DNA of 64,000 bases from Hymenobacter properus (GCF_015694735.1 NZ_JADQDP010000001.1:434001-498000); one strand, 5' to 3'; shown: positions 16,024 through 25,302, counted from the stretch's first letter. A program made the numbers and translations. Notes: generated by a model from the letters alone, not told the origin.

Positions 16024-16976
16024 ACCACGAAGGTAGCCCACCGTCGCGAAACGCGCAACCAGTGCCTGGGCGTTGCAGGTGTTTGCAAGCAAAGCCGCAG
16101 GCTACGCACCTGCCTCAAGCGGAGCCATCCTCTCAGGCCTGGCTTGCCTGCTTCCTCCATTTACATTTGATAACATACGACTAAGCCCCGCTTTGCTTGC
16201 CCGCCACGCCATGAAGGAGCAGCGCATGATAATGGCTCGCGTCAGTAGCGGGCTCTGCTGAAGAAAACTGCAACGCCATTGGGTGCGCGGCGTTTCTTAA
16301 AGGTGCGCCCGATATGTCTCGCTTATTTAGTATTCAGCATCCGTGGCCTGTCAGTAGATTTGGACTCCTAAAAACGGCTGCTTAGTCAATTCCATTAGCA
16401 TTTTACACTCGCGCCCTGCATTCTCATCCCATCATAAACGCTCATTACTTTAGAACTAAGCACTGTATAATAGTTTACCTTAAAGCTTAAACAAAGCAAC
16501 AAAACAACCCAATCCAGTACTTGCGTTAGCAGTCAGTAAGTTCATGAAAAACACTTACTTATAGTACAAACTTTACCATTAATACGCCATCCATTTCAGA
16601 GCCTACAGAAATTAGCACATTGGATAATGAAATATATGGCTTTATCAGCAGATAACTCAAATGACGTACTAGCTATAAAGACTCGATTGTCCATCGACTG
16701 TACAGCATGACAAATTGAACAAAACCATGTGATACAATTTTTCAAAAGTGAGGCCACAATAGTAGAGAATTGCTTATTTGGCATAGACTCAGCGGCCCAT
16801 ACCCATTGCGGCTAAATGCGGCCAGCGTTGATTTCAAAGCGGTAAAGACTACGAGAAAGTCGCCCCTTTTACCCATTAAGTGTGCAGGCACATATCAAAA
16901 GAATTGAGCCAAGCTGCCTCTGCACTTTGCAGAAACGGCTTGGCTCGATTGAAGCGGTACAGTTATAAGAAGGTAG
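16024..16976. other. Gene-poor AT-rich stretch of about 950 bp
   Basis: No convincing gene. The part from about 16320 to 16800 is clearly more AT-rich than the rest of the window, and the two short open frames here (62 codons each) lack signals or recognisable protein sequence. A -7-like element for the small lipoprotein sits at its left edge and a hairpin for the XRE regulator at its right edge (16903-16950). It could be decayed foreign DNA or contain an unrecognised small RNA. Confidence 0.5.
16903..16950 (-). terminator. Cruciform-like hairpin downstream of the XRE regulator
   Basis: AATTGAGCCAAGC and GCTTGGCTCGATT form the outer stem; TCTGCA CTT TGCAGA forms an inner hairpin. On the minus strand it is followed by AATTCTTTT, so it may end the regulator transcript. 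Confidence 0.5.
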
Positions 16977-17690
16977 CTATTCGGGCTGATAGTCGGCGAA
17001 GGAACCGTCCCGGTAAAAAATCACAATTCGGCGGATAGGCTTTTCGGTTCCGGCAAAAAGGGCTGCTGCGGAAGAGCTAGCAGCTGGCGCAGGCTCCGGT
17101 GAGATTACAGGTTCTTGAGCTACCGCAGCGGTAGGCTCAATAGGTTCAGACTCAACAATGGTTTCCCTTGTAGTAAGCGAAGGCACTGGAGCCGACACCG
17201 TAGTTGCGTCCGTTGACAGATTAGCATCAGCTGGCGCATCTGCCACAGCACTATCGCCCGTTTCGGGCGCTGCTTTCTTAAGTGATGCTGTAAAACGGCG
17301 GGGCATTGGTTTGGCAGCGTCAGCAGGAGGTGTTTTGCGCGGCACTGATGCCCCAGTTTGTGGCTCGCTGCTAGCTGCTAAGGGCACCGGCGGTGTAGCT
17401 TGTAGCAGAGGAGCTTTTGTGGCATTTTCGTGAGCGGCAGAAGCCAAATTCACAGGTGCGGCGGGCGCCGTTGGCACAGCCGTAGCCAGCATGGGGCCCG
17501 TGCCGTTTAGCAGCCATGGCATCGATAGGTCGGGCATGGCGGCCAAAATCCGCTGCACAACTTCCAGGCTGGGTTTGTTGCGGCCCGAGAGGATATGGCT
17601 CACTATTGGGCGCGCCACGCCAATGGCATCAGCAAACTGGGTGGGCGTTAGTTGCCGGGTTTCTAATAGTGTCCTAATACGTTCAACCAT
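16977..17690 (-). CDS. XRE-family helix-turn-helix regulator with long linker
   Basis: 237 residues. Residues 1-60 are a Cro/C1-type HTH (LTPTQFADAIGVARPIVSHI, then LSGRNKPSLEVVQRIL). Residues about 70-215 are a low-complexity Pro/Ala/Thr/Ser linker. The last 20 residues (KPIRRIVIFYRDGSFADYQP) are ordered and look conserved, perhaps a multimerisation or ligand element. Repeats of CATTTGTAA upstream, one of them overlapping the -7 promoter box, point to autoregulation. Cytoplasmic DNA-binding role; targets unknown. Confidence 0.85.
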   Translation of the reverse strand: MVERIRTLLETRQLTPTQFADAIGVARPIVSHILSGRNKPSLEVVQRILAAMPDLSMPWLLNGTGPMLATAVPTAPAAPVNLASAAHENATKAPLLQATPPVPLAASSEPQTGASVPRKTPPADAAKPMPRRFTASLKKAAPETGDSAVADAPADANLSTDATTVSAPVPSLTTRETIVESEPIEPTAAVAQEPVISPEPAPAASSSAAALFAGTEKPIRRIVIFYRDGSFADYQPE

Positions 17691-17705
17691 TCTGCATCCT
17701 TTTGA

Positions 17706-17716
17706 TTACAAATGTA
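17706..17716 (-). promoter_or_regulatory. -7 element TACATTTG overlapping a CATTTGTAA site, XRE regulator promoter
   Basis: On the minus strand TACATTTGTAA: the TACATTTG matches TAnnTTTG and lies about 18 bp before the ATG. The CATTTGTAA core recurs at 17763 and 17799. Confidence 0.6.
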
Positions 17717-17762
17717 GCGGTTCTAGCATGAACTTGCTTGAGCTCTTAAAAATGGCTCGGTG

Positions 17763-17808
17763 TTTACAAATGAATATCTTCGCTGCCAATGCGAGTGTCA
17801 TTTGTAAA
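17763..17808. promoter_or_regulatory. Inverted pair TTTACAAATG / CATTTGTAAA, probable operator
   Basis: A perfect 10-bp inverted repeat, 26 bp apart, with the same core as the site overlapping the XRE regulator promoter. Three copies in about 100 bp are unlikely by chance. Confidence 0.55.
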
Positions 17809-17887
17809 TAATGAGAATGGTTATTGTACCTATGCTTGTTCCGAAACAAATGTTATCAGCTTAGTGGCTACGCTTCATGACCAATGG

Positions 17888-17933
17888 AAAAGCAAAGGCC
17901 CGGCAACCATTCGGTTGCCGGGCCTTTGCTTTT
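17888..17933. terminator. Strong bidirectional terminator
   Basis: AAAAGCAAAGGCCCGGCAAC C, loop ATTC, and the exact complement GGTTGCCGGGCCTTTGCTTT: a 21-bp perfect stem with T-runs on both strands. Ends the L,D-transpeptidase transcript. Confidence 0.9.
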
Positions 17934-17988
17934 GGGCCTTTTTCAGTTTTAGCTACTCCAAGCAGGGCGCTATTGGGCCGTGCCGTCG

Positions 17989-19743
17989 CTAATTGAAATA
18001 TTCTTTCGCTAGCTTTTTGTCGAGCCCGTAGATGTCGTCGCGGAAGTGCGGGTGGCCGGCCGCATCGGCCCATGCCGTGAAATACACCAGGTACACGGGC
18101 AGCTTTTCTTTCAGCGTGATGTACTTCTCGTGGCGCGTGGCGATGCTGTCGAGGATGGTTTGCCGGTCCCATTCAGGGCGGTTGCGCAGCAGGTAGGTGG
18201 CCAGCTTGATGGGCTCGGCCACGCGCACGCAGCCGTGGCTGAAGCTGCGGTTGCTCTGCGAAAACAGCTCATCGTGGGGGGTGTCGTGCAGGTAAATGTC
18301 CTGGGAGTTGGGGAAGAGAAATTTCACGTCGCCAAGGTCGTTTTTGGGGCCCGGGCGGCGGCGCAGCGTGTACTTGAAAGTGGACTGCGTCACGTTGGCC
18401 CAGTCGACGCTGGCGGGGTCGACGGGGGTGGCTTTGCGGCCCCAGCCCTTCACCACTTCCATGTCGAGACGGTCGAGGTAATGGGGGTCGGCCACCAGCT
18501 TATCGCGCAGCTCGTTGTCGATGATGCTGAAGGGCACATTCCAATAAGGAGCCAATACCACGTACTCCATCTTGTCGCTGAAGACCGGGGTTTCGTGGAG
18601 CACCTTCCCCACAATCACGGGCATGTTGAAAGCCTCTTTGCCGTCCTCAACCACGTGGAGCGTGTACTCCGGGATGTTCACCAAAAGGTAGTTTGGCTCA
18701 AACTTTTTGGGCAGCCAGCGCCAGCGCTCCATGTTCAGAATAAGCTGGTCGATGCGCGTGCCGATGGGCACGTTGAGCTGCCGGAGGGTTTCGCCGCTCA
18801 CAATGCCGGTGGGCTTGAGGCCGGCGTCCTGTTGAAATAATTTTACCGCGGCTACCACTTCGGGGTCGTAGAGGTAGGCGGCGGGCCCGGCGCCGTGCTT
18901 GGCCGAATCGGCGGGCAGCGACGCGGCGGCCTCACCGCCGGCGCTATCGAGCAGACGCTTGCGCAGCAGGGCCACGGCCGGCGACGACTGGCCCGGCTTC
19001 AGGTTGAGATTGGCGGGCAAGAGGGGCCAGCCGCCTGCCCGTTCCTGGGCGCGGTAGGTGGCGAGGGCCTTCTTGAGCTGGTCGTACTCGGGGTGCAGCG
19101 GGGCAAACTCGTAGTAGTTGTAGCGACTTTTGCGGTCGCCCAGGAAGGTGGCCAGGGCCTTGTTCAGCTTGATTTTATTCGGTTTGACTTGCCACGACGT
19201 GCTCTTGGTATCGCGCGGATTGGCGATGCCCCGGTAGTAGTCGTTGGCCCATTTCATGTAGGTGCCCGTCAGGGCCACGTCGATTTGCTGCTCCAGCGCG
19301 TTGCGGCGCGCGGTATCGGAACGAGCCTGGTTCAGCTCGCCGAATAATTTCTTAAAGTCTTTGACTTGGTAGTCTTTAGGGTTCAACCCTTCTTCTGCTG
19401 CTTTAGCAATGATGGCCTGCAAATCCTCCGCCCGCTTCACCAGTTGGTGGTCCTTAAACCAGCCTAGCCGGAACCCTCGCTCCCGGTAGAAGCGGCGCGC
19501 CGGCAGCAGCTGGGCCTTAAAAGCGGGCTCGCCCTGGAAGGTTTTGATGACGTAGGTGCTGTCGATGAGGGGCTGGGGGCCCACCACGGCAACCGAGGAG
19601 TCGGCGCTTTGGGTGGTGCCGGCAGCGGACTCGGAGTTATTGTCGGAGTTATTGTCGGAACCGCAGGACTGCAGCGCGATGCTGCTGAAGGCCGCGACCA
19701 ACAGAACCCAGACCAAGGAAGTGAATCGAATCAGGAAGGACAT
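17989..19743 (-). CDS. L,D-transpeptidase (YcbB-like, YkuD domain) lipoprotein
   Basis: 584 residues from the ATG at 19743. N-terminal lipoprotein signal (VWVLLVAAFSSIALQSC, Cys at about 27) followed by an Asn/Ser-rich tether. A peptidoglycan-binding domain (LKPGQSSPAVALLRKRLL to TGIVSGETLRQLN, about 265-345) precedes the YkuD catalytic domain with HDTP and SFSHGCVRV; catalytic Cys is about residue 505 and His 503. It would form 3-3 peptidoglycan cross-links in the periplasm. Length and architecture fit YcbB-like enzymes. The open frame extends upstream but without a signal peptide. Confidence 0.93.
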   Translation of the reverse strand: MSFLIRFTSLVWVLLVAAFSSIALQSCGSDNNSDNNSESAAGTTQSADSSVAVVGPQPLIDSTYVIKTFQGEPAFKAQLLPARRFYRERGFRLGWFKDHQLVKRAEDLQAIIAKAAEEGLNPKDYQVKDFKKLFGELNQARSDTARRNALEQQIDVALTGTYMKWANDYYRGIANPRDTKSTSWQVKPNKIKLNKALATFLGDRKSRYNYYEFAPLHPEYDQLKKALATYRAQERAGGWPLLPANLNLKPGQSSPAVALLRKRLLDSAGGEAAASLPADSAKHGAGPAAYLYDPEVVAAVKLFQQDAGLKPTGIVSGETLRQLNVPIGTRIDQLILNMERWRWLPKKFEPNYLLVNIPEYTLHVVEDGKEAFNMPVIVGKVLHETPVFSDKMEYVVLAPYWNVPFSIIDNELRDKLVADPHYLDRLDMEVVKGWGRKATPVDPASVDWANVTQSTFKYTLRRRPGPKNDLGDVKFLFPNSQDIYLHDTPHDELFSQSNRSFSHGCVRVAEPIKLATYLLRNRPEWDRQTILDSIATRHEKYITLKEKLPVYLVYFTAWADAAGHPHFRDDIYGLDKKLAKEYFN

Positions 19744-20019
19744 TGAAACTGGAAATGTGAACGGGAAAAGCCGGGCGAACCCAACCGTTGGGGCAGTGTA
19801 CTGCCAACCGGAAGGCGGGGTTGCCTGGGCCGCCCGTCGGCAGTCCGGCCACAAAGTACGCCATTCCGATGCAGTGGCCAACCACCGCCATGTCCGGAAT
19901 CGTGCCAACCTTCGTAACTCTGCCGCAAAGACCGGCTTCTACCACCGCCTACTTGGTGAAGCATCCCCTTGCCAGGCCTACCGTTCAATTCGCTTTGCAG
20001 CGCCTCTTAATTCCTGTTT

Positions 20020-21843
20020 ATGAATTCATCCTTGCCTCAACCCATTGCCCTGCCCACCGACCCGCACAGCTCCGCCAGCCGCAGCGCGGCCCGGGTGCAG
20101 CACCTGGCCCTTCACCTCACCGTCGACTTCGGCTCCCACACTCTCAGCGGCAGTGCCACCTGGCAGCTGGCCGAACCCAGCGCGGCCGAAGAAATTGTTT
20201 TCGACACCCGCGACCTGACCATTGAAGCCGTCGAAGTGCTGGAGGCTAACGGCGCGACGACGGCCGCTAACTTCACCCTCGACGAAGCGGCCGACCGGGT
20301 GCTGGGCCAGGCCCTACGTGTCGAGCTGACGCCGGCCGTGACGGCCGTCCGGATTCACTACCGCACGGCTCCCACGGCGGCCGCTTTGCAGTGGCTGGCA
20401 CCTGAGCAAACGGCCGGCACCCAGCCCTTCCTGTTCACGCAGTCGCAGGCCATTCTGGCGCGCACCTGGCTGCCTTGTCAGGACTCGCCCGGCATCCGCT
20501 TCACCTACGAGGCCACGGTGCGCGTGCCGGCGCATTTGCTGGCCTTGATGAGCGCCGAGAACCCGCAGCTTAGCGCCAGCGGCGAGTACCATTTCCGCAT
20601 GGCCCAGCCCATCCCGGCCTACCTCATGGCGCTGGCAGTAGGCGACCTTGCGTTCGCGCCGCTCAGCCACCGCACCGGCATCTACGCCGAACCCGCCACG
20701 CTGCCGGTAGCCACTCATGAATTTGCGGACCTGGAAAAAATGGTGGCCGCCGCCGAAGAACTCTACGGCCCTTACCGCTGGGAACGGTACGATTTGCTGG
20801 TGCTGCCCCCCTCCTTCCCCTTCGGCGGCATGGAGAACCCTCGATTAACATTTGTTACACCAACCATCCTGGCCGGCGACCGCAGCCTGACTAGTTTGGT
20901 GGCGCACGAGCTAGCGCACTCGTGGTCGGGCAACCTCGTTACAAATGCAACGTGGAATGATTTCTGGTTGAATGAAGGCTTTACAGTCTATTTCGAGCGG
21001 CGCATCATGGAACATTTGTATGGCAGCGAGTATGCCGACATGCTCCAAGTGCTGGGCCGGGCGGCCCTGCACCACACCATTGATGAAATTGGAGTATCCA
21101 GCCCCGATACCCACCTGCACCTCGCCTTAGCCAGCCGCGACCCCGACGAAGGCCTCACGGAAATTGCCTATGAGAAAGGCTGCGCGCTCCTGCTCACGCT
21201 GGAGTCGCTGGTGGGCCGACCGCGGCTCGATGCCTTTATCAAGGAGTACTTCGCCCGCTTCAGCTTTCAGGCCATGGACACGGCCACCTTCCTGCACTAC
21301 CTCCGCGCCGAGCTGCTAGACCAGGAGCCCGGCCTTGAAGCCAAGCTTAACCTGGCCGCCTGGGTCGACGGCCCCGGCCTGCCCCCCAACGCTCCGGCCG
21401 TTAGTTCGCGCCGCTTCGATGCCGTGGACCAAACGCTGGCTCAGTTGCAAAGCGGCGCGGCCCCCTCTGCCCTTCTGCCGGCTACCACCGACTGGAGCAG
21501 CCATGAGTGGGTGCACTTCCTGCACGGCCTCCCGTCCACGCTTTCGGCTGCGCAACTCGGGGCGCTCGACGAGGCGTTTCATTTCACCGCTTCCGGCAAT
21601 GCCGAAATTCTGGCCGCCTGGTTTCCGCACACGCTGCGGGCGGGCCACGCGGCAGCAGAGCCGGCGCTGGAAAAATTTCTGCTGCACGTGGGCCGGCGCA
21701 AATTCCTGGTGCCGCTCTACCGGGCGCTCCTGGCCACGCCCAACGGCCGCACCCGGGCCCGGACTATTTATGCGAAAGCCCGGCCCAACTACCACTCCGT
21801 CGCAACCGGCACGATTGATGCCTTGTTAAGCGAACAGGTATAA
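20020..21843 (+). CDS. M1-family metallo-aminopeptidase (leukotriene A4 hydrolase-like)
   Basis: 607 residues. Zinc site HELAH (296-300) with the third ligand Glu319 in LNEGF, and the substrate-recognition GGMENP motif shortly before. The N-terminal beta domain and C-terminal helical domain give the length of LTA4H-like bacterial M1 enzymes. Removes N-terminal amino acids from peptides. No signal peptide, so cytoplasmic. The cyanophycinase lies 100 bp downstream on the same strand but has its own -7-like element. Confidence 0.94.
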   Translation: MNSSLPQPIALPTDPHSSASRSAARVQHLALHLTVDFGSHTLSGSATWQLAEPSAAEEIVFDTRDLTIEAVEVLEANGATTAANFTLDEAADRVLGQALRVELTPAVTAVRIHYRTAPTAAALQWLAPEQTAGTQPFLFTQSQAILARTWLPCQDSPGIRFTYEATVRVPAHLLALMSAENPQLSASGEYHFRMAQPIPAYLMALAVGDLAFAPLSHRTGIYAEPATLPVATHEFADLEKMVAAAEELYGPYRWERYDLLVLPPSFPFGGMENPRLTFVTPTILAGDRSLTSLVAHELAHSWSGNLVTNATWNDFWLNEGFTVYFERRIMEHLYGSEYADMLQVLGRAALHHTIDEIGVSSPDTHLHLALASRDPDEGLTEIAYEKGCALLLTLESLVGRPRLDAFIKEYFARFSFQAMDTATFLHYLRAELLDQEPGLEAKLNLAAWVDGPGLPPNAPAVSSRRFDAVDQTLAQLQSGAAPSALLPATTDWSSHEWVHFLHGLPSTLSAAQLGALDEAFHFTASGNAEILAAWFPHTLRAGHAAAEPALEKFLLHVGRRKFLVPLYRALLATPNGRTRARTIYAKARPNYHSVATGTIDALLSEQV

Positions 21844-21867
21844 CCTAATTATTTGGTTGCCCGGCCC

Positions 21868-21875
21868 GACCTTTG
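21868..21875 (+). promoter_or_regulatory. -7-like element GACCTTTG upstream of cyanophycinase
   Basis: Matches the CCTTTG core seen at other starts in the window, about 72 bp upstream of the chosen start. Confidence 0.35.
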
Positions 21876-21946
21876 CGCGGGCTTTACTCCCACCCGGCTG
21901 CCCCGGCGGCCCTTCCTCACGCATTTCTCAGTTATCCCCGCATCCG

Positions 21947-22891
21947 TTGAAAAGCATCATCCCTCTCGGCAAGCTCATCGCCGTTGGCGGCAACGAGGAC
22001 AAGGGTACCTACCCCAATCCGAAAACCCGCCGCAAGTACTACCTCAACTTCTTCGAGTTGGGCATCCTCAAGCGCATCGTGCTCGAATCGGGCAAAATTG
22101 ACCCGCGCATTGAGGTCATTACCACCGCCTCCATGATTCCGGAAGAAGTAGGGCCGATATACACCGGCTCTTTCGCCATGCTCAATTGCCTGAACGTGGG
22201 CATCATGGACATTCGCACGCCCGAAGATGCCCGCCAGCCGGAGTATTTGGAGCGCATGCTGGCGGCTGACGTCATCATGTTTTCGGGCGGCAACCAGTCG
22301 CGGCTGCGCGAGATGTTCGGCGAAACCGACTTCCTCGACCGCATTATTCAGCGCTACTACGCCGAGCCAAACTTTGTGATTGCTGGCACCAGCGCCGGGG
22401 CCATGGCTATGTCGCAGCACATGATTCGCGGCGGCTCGGTGCCGGATGCCCTGCTGAAGGGCGCTGTGAAAATGGGCGTTGGGCTGGGCCTGCTGCCGGC
22501 GGCCATTGTCGACTCACACTTCGTGAAGCGCGGCCGCTTTGGTCGGCTCATCGAGTCGGTGGCCTTGCACCCCAAGCTTATTGGCATCGGGCTGGGCGAA
22601 GACACCGGCGTGCTCATCACCGAGGGCAACTGGGTCGAAACCATTGGCTCTAACCTGGTTATCATCCTCGACGGTCACGGCATTCAGCACAACAACGCCG
22701 CCGCTGCCAAGAAAGGCACAGTGCTTTCCATCGAAAACGTGACCATGCACGTGCTGGCCAAAGGCAACGTGTATGACATCCGGGAACGTAAATTCTACGC
22801 TAGCAAGGAAGCCTTGCCCCTACATACGGCCACGCCCGAGGCAGAGAAGGTTGCCGCGGAGGCCCTGGCGGCTACCTCGACAGCAGAGTAA
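21947..22891 (+). CDS. cphB: Cyanophycinase (peptidase family S51)
   Basis: 314 residues from a TTG at 21947, chosen because the following MKSIIPLGKLIAVGGNEDKG is the usual N-terminus; the earlier in-frame TTG adds unrelated sequence. Family S51 serine peptidase: nucleophile Ser in GTSAGAM (about 149). SGGNQSRL and VDSHFVKRGRFGRL are cyanophycinase signatures. It cleaves cyanophycin (multi-L-arginyl-poly-Asp) to beta-Asp-Arg dipeptides. The isoaspartyl peptidase that would hydrolyse these dipeptides is encoded 1.3 kb away, but no cyanophycin synthetase is in the window. Confidence 0.92.
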   Translation: MKSIIPLGKLIAVGGNEDKGTYPNPKTRRKYYLNFFELGILKRIVLESGKIDPRIEVITTASMIPEEVGPIYTGSFAMLNCLNVGIMDIRTPEDARQPEYLERMLAADVIMFSGGNQSRLREMFGETDFLDRIIQRYYAEPNFVIAGTSAGAMAMSQHMIRGGSVPDALLKGAVKMGVGLGLLPAAIVDSHFVKRGRFGRLIESVALHPKLIGIGLGEDTGVLITEGNWVETIGSNLVIILDGHGIQHNNAAAAKKGTVLSIENVTMHVLAKGNVYDIRERKFYASKEALPLHTATPEAEKVAAEALAATSTAE

Positions 22892-22914
22892 GTTTCTGCA
22901 CTTAAAACCAAGAG

Positions 22915-22951
22915 AAGCCCGCTCGTTTCCTCAACGGGCGGGCTTTTTATT
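22915..22951 (+). terminator. Intrinsic terminator after cyanophycinase
   Basis: AAGCCCGCTCGTT, loop TCCTC, AACGGGCGGGCTTTTTATT. Confidence 0.9.
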
Positions 22952-23063
22952 GCCGAGAAGCAGAGCGGTTGCGTACTCTTAACTTGCCGGCACACCTGCG
23001 CCGCAGATGCATACGCGGGTGCGCCCATCACAAAACATACCTTATTATATAGAGTCTAAAAAA

Positions 23064-24050
23064 ATGAACTACCGCAAACTCGGCAAAACCGGATTTTCCA
23101 TTTCTGAAATTAGCCTCGGCACCTGGCAGGTGGGCGGCAAATGGGGCGAATCGTTCAGCCACGAAAATGCCGACCGCATCCTGAACGCGGCCGTCGATGC
23201 CGGCATCAATTTCATCGACACGGCCGATGTGTACGGCGACGGCGAAAGTGAGAAAGCCGTGGGCCGCCTCGTGCGCGCCCGCTCCGAACGCCTCTACGTG
23301 GCCACCAAATGCGGACGCCGCTTCCAGCCCCACACGGCCGATGCCTACCAGCCCGCCGCGCTGCGCCAGTTTGTGGAAGACAGTCTGCGCAACATGCAGC
23401 TGGAAACCATCGATTTGATTCAGCTGCATTGCCCACCTACCGACGTGTACTATCGGCCCGAAATCTTCGAATTATTCGACCGCCTGCGCGAGGAAGGCAA
23501 AATTCAGCACCTCGGCGTGAGCATCGAAAAAGTGGAGGAAGGCCTAAAAGCCATTGAATTCCCGAACGTGACCACGGTGCAGGTTATTTTCAACATGTTC
23601 CGTCAGCGTCCGCCGGAGCTGTTTTTCAAAGAAGCCGCCCGCCGCGACGTCGGCCTCATCGTGCGCGTGCCCCTGGCCAGCGGCCTGCTCACCGGCAAGT
23701 TCTCGCTCGACACCCACTTCGCACCCGACGACCACCGCGCCTTCAACCGCCACGGCGAAGCCTTCGACCGCGGCGAAACCTTCTCCGGTGTCGACTACGA
23801 AACGGGCCTCGCGGCCGTGAATGAGCTGAAACAAGCCCTCGGCGACCAAGCCCCGCTGGCCGCCCTAGCTCTGCGCTGGATTCTGATGTTCGACGAAGTG
23901 AGCTGCGTCATCCCCGGTGCCTCCCGCCCCGAGCAGATTCTCTCTAACCTGCAAGCGGCCGATTTGCCCCCGCTGTCGGCCGAACAGATGCAAGCCGTGC
24001 GGGAAATTTACGACCGGCGGATTCGGCCGCTGGTGCACTATAGCTGGTAG
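23064..24050 (+). CDS. Aldo/keto reductase
   Basis: 328 residues from the ATG at 23064. NADPH-dependent carbonyl reductase of the AKR superfamily: NYRKLGKTGFSISEISLGTW at the N-terminus, catalytic Asp/Tyr in FIDTADVYGDGESEK, Lys in VATKCGR and His in QLHCPP. The C-terminal IPGASRPEQILSNLQAAD binds the cofactor. Substrate not predictable. Stands alone between a terminator and a family B repeat. Confidence 0.93.
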   Translation: MNYRKLGKTGFSISEISLGTWQVGGKWGESFSHENADRILNAAVDAGINFIDTADVYGDGESEKAVGRLVRARSERLYVATKCGRRFQPHTADAYQPAALRQFVEDSLRNMQLETIDLIQLHCPPTDVYYRPEIFELFDRLREEGKIQHLGVSIEKVEEGLKAIEFPNVTTVQVIFNMFRQRPPELFFKEAARRDVGLIVRVPLASGLLTGKFSLDTHFAPDDHRAFNRHGEAFDRGETFSGVDYETGLAAVNELKQALGDQAPLAALALRWILMFDEVSCVIPGASRPEQILSNLQAADLPPLSAEQMQAVREIYDRRIRPLVHYSW

Positions 24051-24077
24051 CTATAATCACAGGTGACAAAAAGAAAC

Positions 24078-24165
24078 GTCATGCTGAGCGCAGCCGAAGC
24101 ATCTCTATCGCAACAGTAATTATTTACTTCAGCAGTAGAGATGCTTCGGCTGCGCTCAGCATGAC
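24078..24165. repeat. Family B palindromic repeat, copy 3
   Basis: GTCATGCTGAGCGCAGCCGA AGCATCTC and its inverted copy GAGATGCTTCGGCTGCGCTC AGCATGAC, with a 30-bp AT-rich loop; arms are perfect over 28 bp. Lies between convergent genes. Confidence 0.92.
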
Positions 24166-24210
24166 GTTCTAGCTTTCGCTCAACACTCAAAACTGGCGCT
24201 ATCGCTACGA

Positions 24211-25215
24211 CTACTCCTTATATATAGCCACCAGCGCCTCTCCGCCTGCCACCCGACTGGCGCGGTACATGCCTTCCGAATTAAACGGCAGCGTGATAAT
24301 CCCAGCGGCGTCCACAGCAATCAGGCCGCCCTCGCCACCCACGGGGGCCAGCTTATCCTGTACCACAATGCGGCAGGCTTCTTCCAGCGACAAACCCTTG
24401 TATTCCATCAAACAAGCCACGTCGTAAGCCGCTACGGCCCTAATGAAATACTCGCCATTGCCGGTGCAACTGATGGCGCAGCGTTCGTCGGCCCAGGTGC
24501 CAGCACCTATAATCGGCGTGTCGCCGATGCGGGAGTAGCGCTTGTTGGTCATGCCGCCGGTGCTGGTGGCGGCGGCCAAGTGGCCGTGCTGGTCGCGAGC
24601 CACGGCGCCCACGGTGCCTTTTTTCCAGTTGGGGTCGGGCTCAACAGGCTCAGTGAATTTTTCGGGTTCTTCGAGCGGCGCGGTGGCGGGTGCCTCAGTG
24701 GCGGGCACGGGGCGGGCCTGACTGTGGTCGAGGCGCATGCGGCCTTCGCGTAGGGCTTCCTGCAGCTGGTTGTAGCGGTGCTGGGTGAAAAAATATTCCT
24801 TTGGCTGCAGGGGCAAGCCGTATTCGCGGGCCAGCTCGTCGGCGCCGGGGTAGCCCAGCAGCACGTGTTCGGTTTTTTCCATCACCAGGCGGGCGGCTCG
24901 GATGGGGTTTTGCACCTGACGGACGCCGGTCACGGCGCCGGCCAGGCGGTTGTGGCCGCTCATGAGGGCGGCATCCATCTCGTGGTGGCCCTCGTGCGTG
25001 AACACGGCCCCGCGCCCGGCGTTGAAGAGCGGGCAGTCTTCGAGGCTGCGCACGGCGGCTTCCACGGCGTCGAGGGCGGCGGCGCCATCGCGCAGCAGGT
25101 CATAGCCGGTGTTGAGGGCAGTTTCGAGGGCCGCGCGGTACTCGCGCTCAGCGTCGGGAGAGAGGGAGGCGCGGGCAATGGTGCCGGCTCCGCCGTGGAT
25201 GGCGAGTGCAAACAT
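24211..25215 (-). CDS. Isoaspartyl peptidase / plant-type L-asparaginase
   Basis: 334 residues. Ntn-hydrolase: cleaves itself before Thr in the GTVGAVARD motif (about residues 187-195) to form the active enzyme. Other family marks are AIHGGAGTI at the N-terminus, NAGRGAVFT, and TSTGGMTNKRYSRIGDTPI (substrate loop). Hydrolyses beta-aspartyl dipeptides, including beta-Asp-Arg, and asparagine. Cytoplasmic. With the cyanophycinase nearby this gives the two steps of cyanophycin breakdown. A -7-like TACCTTTA lies at 25246-25253 on the minus strand. Confidence 0.92.
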   Translation of the reverse strand: MFALAIHGGAGTIARASLSPDAEREYRAALETALNTGYDLLRDGAAALDAVEAAVRSLEDCPLFNAGRGAVFTHEGHHEMDAALMSGHNRLAGAVTGVRQVQNPIRAARLVMEKTEHVLLGYPGADELAREYGLPLQPKEYFFTQHRYNQLQEALREGRMRLDHSQARPVPATEAPATAPLEEPEKFTEPVEPDPNWKKGTVGAVARDQHGHLAAATSTGGMTNKRYSRIGDTPIIGAGTWADERCAISCTGNGEYFIRAVAAYDVACLMEYKGLSLEEACRIVVQDKLAPVGGEGGLIAVDAAGIITLPFNSEGMYRASRVAGGEALVAIYKE

Positions 25216-25245
25216 TTTTGGGAAATAAGCGGCTTAAATGGGCAG

Positions 25246-25253
25246 TAAAGGTA
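25246..25253 (-). promoter_or_regulatory. -7-like element TACCTTTA for isoaspartyl peptidase
   Basis: Differs from TAnnTTTG at the last base; 30 bp upstream of the ATG. Confidence 0.35.
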
Positions 25254-25294
25254 GGTTGAGGGAACGGCTGGCGGCCCGATAGTGTTTTTTTTCG

Positions 25295-25302
25295 TAGGTT
25301 TG
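25295..25302 (+). promoter_or_regulatory. -7 element TAGGTTTG for the DUF3127 gene
   Basis: Exact match to TAnnTTTG, 38 bp upstream of the ATG at 25341. Confidence 0.5.

Noticed and set aside
16073..16784. Two 62-codon open frames in the AT-rich stretch
   Set aside because: No -7 box, signal peptide or conserved-looking sequence; expected by chance in such length.
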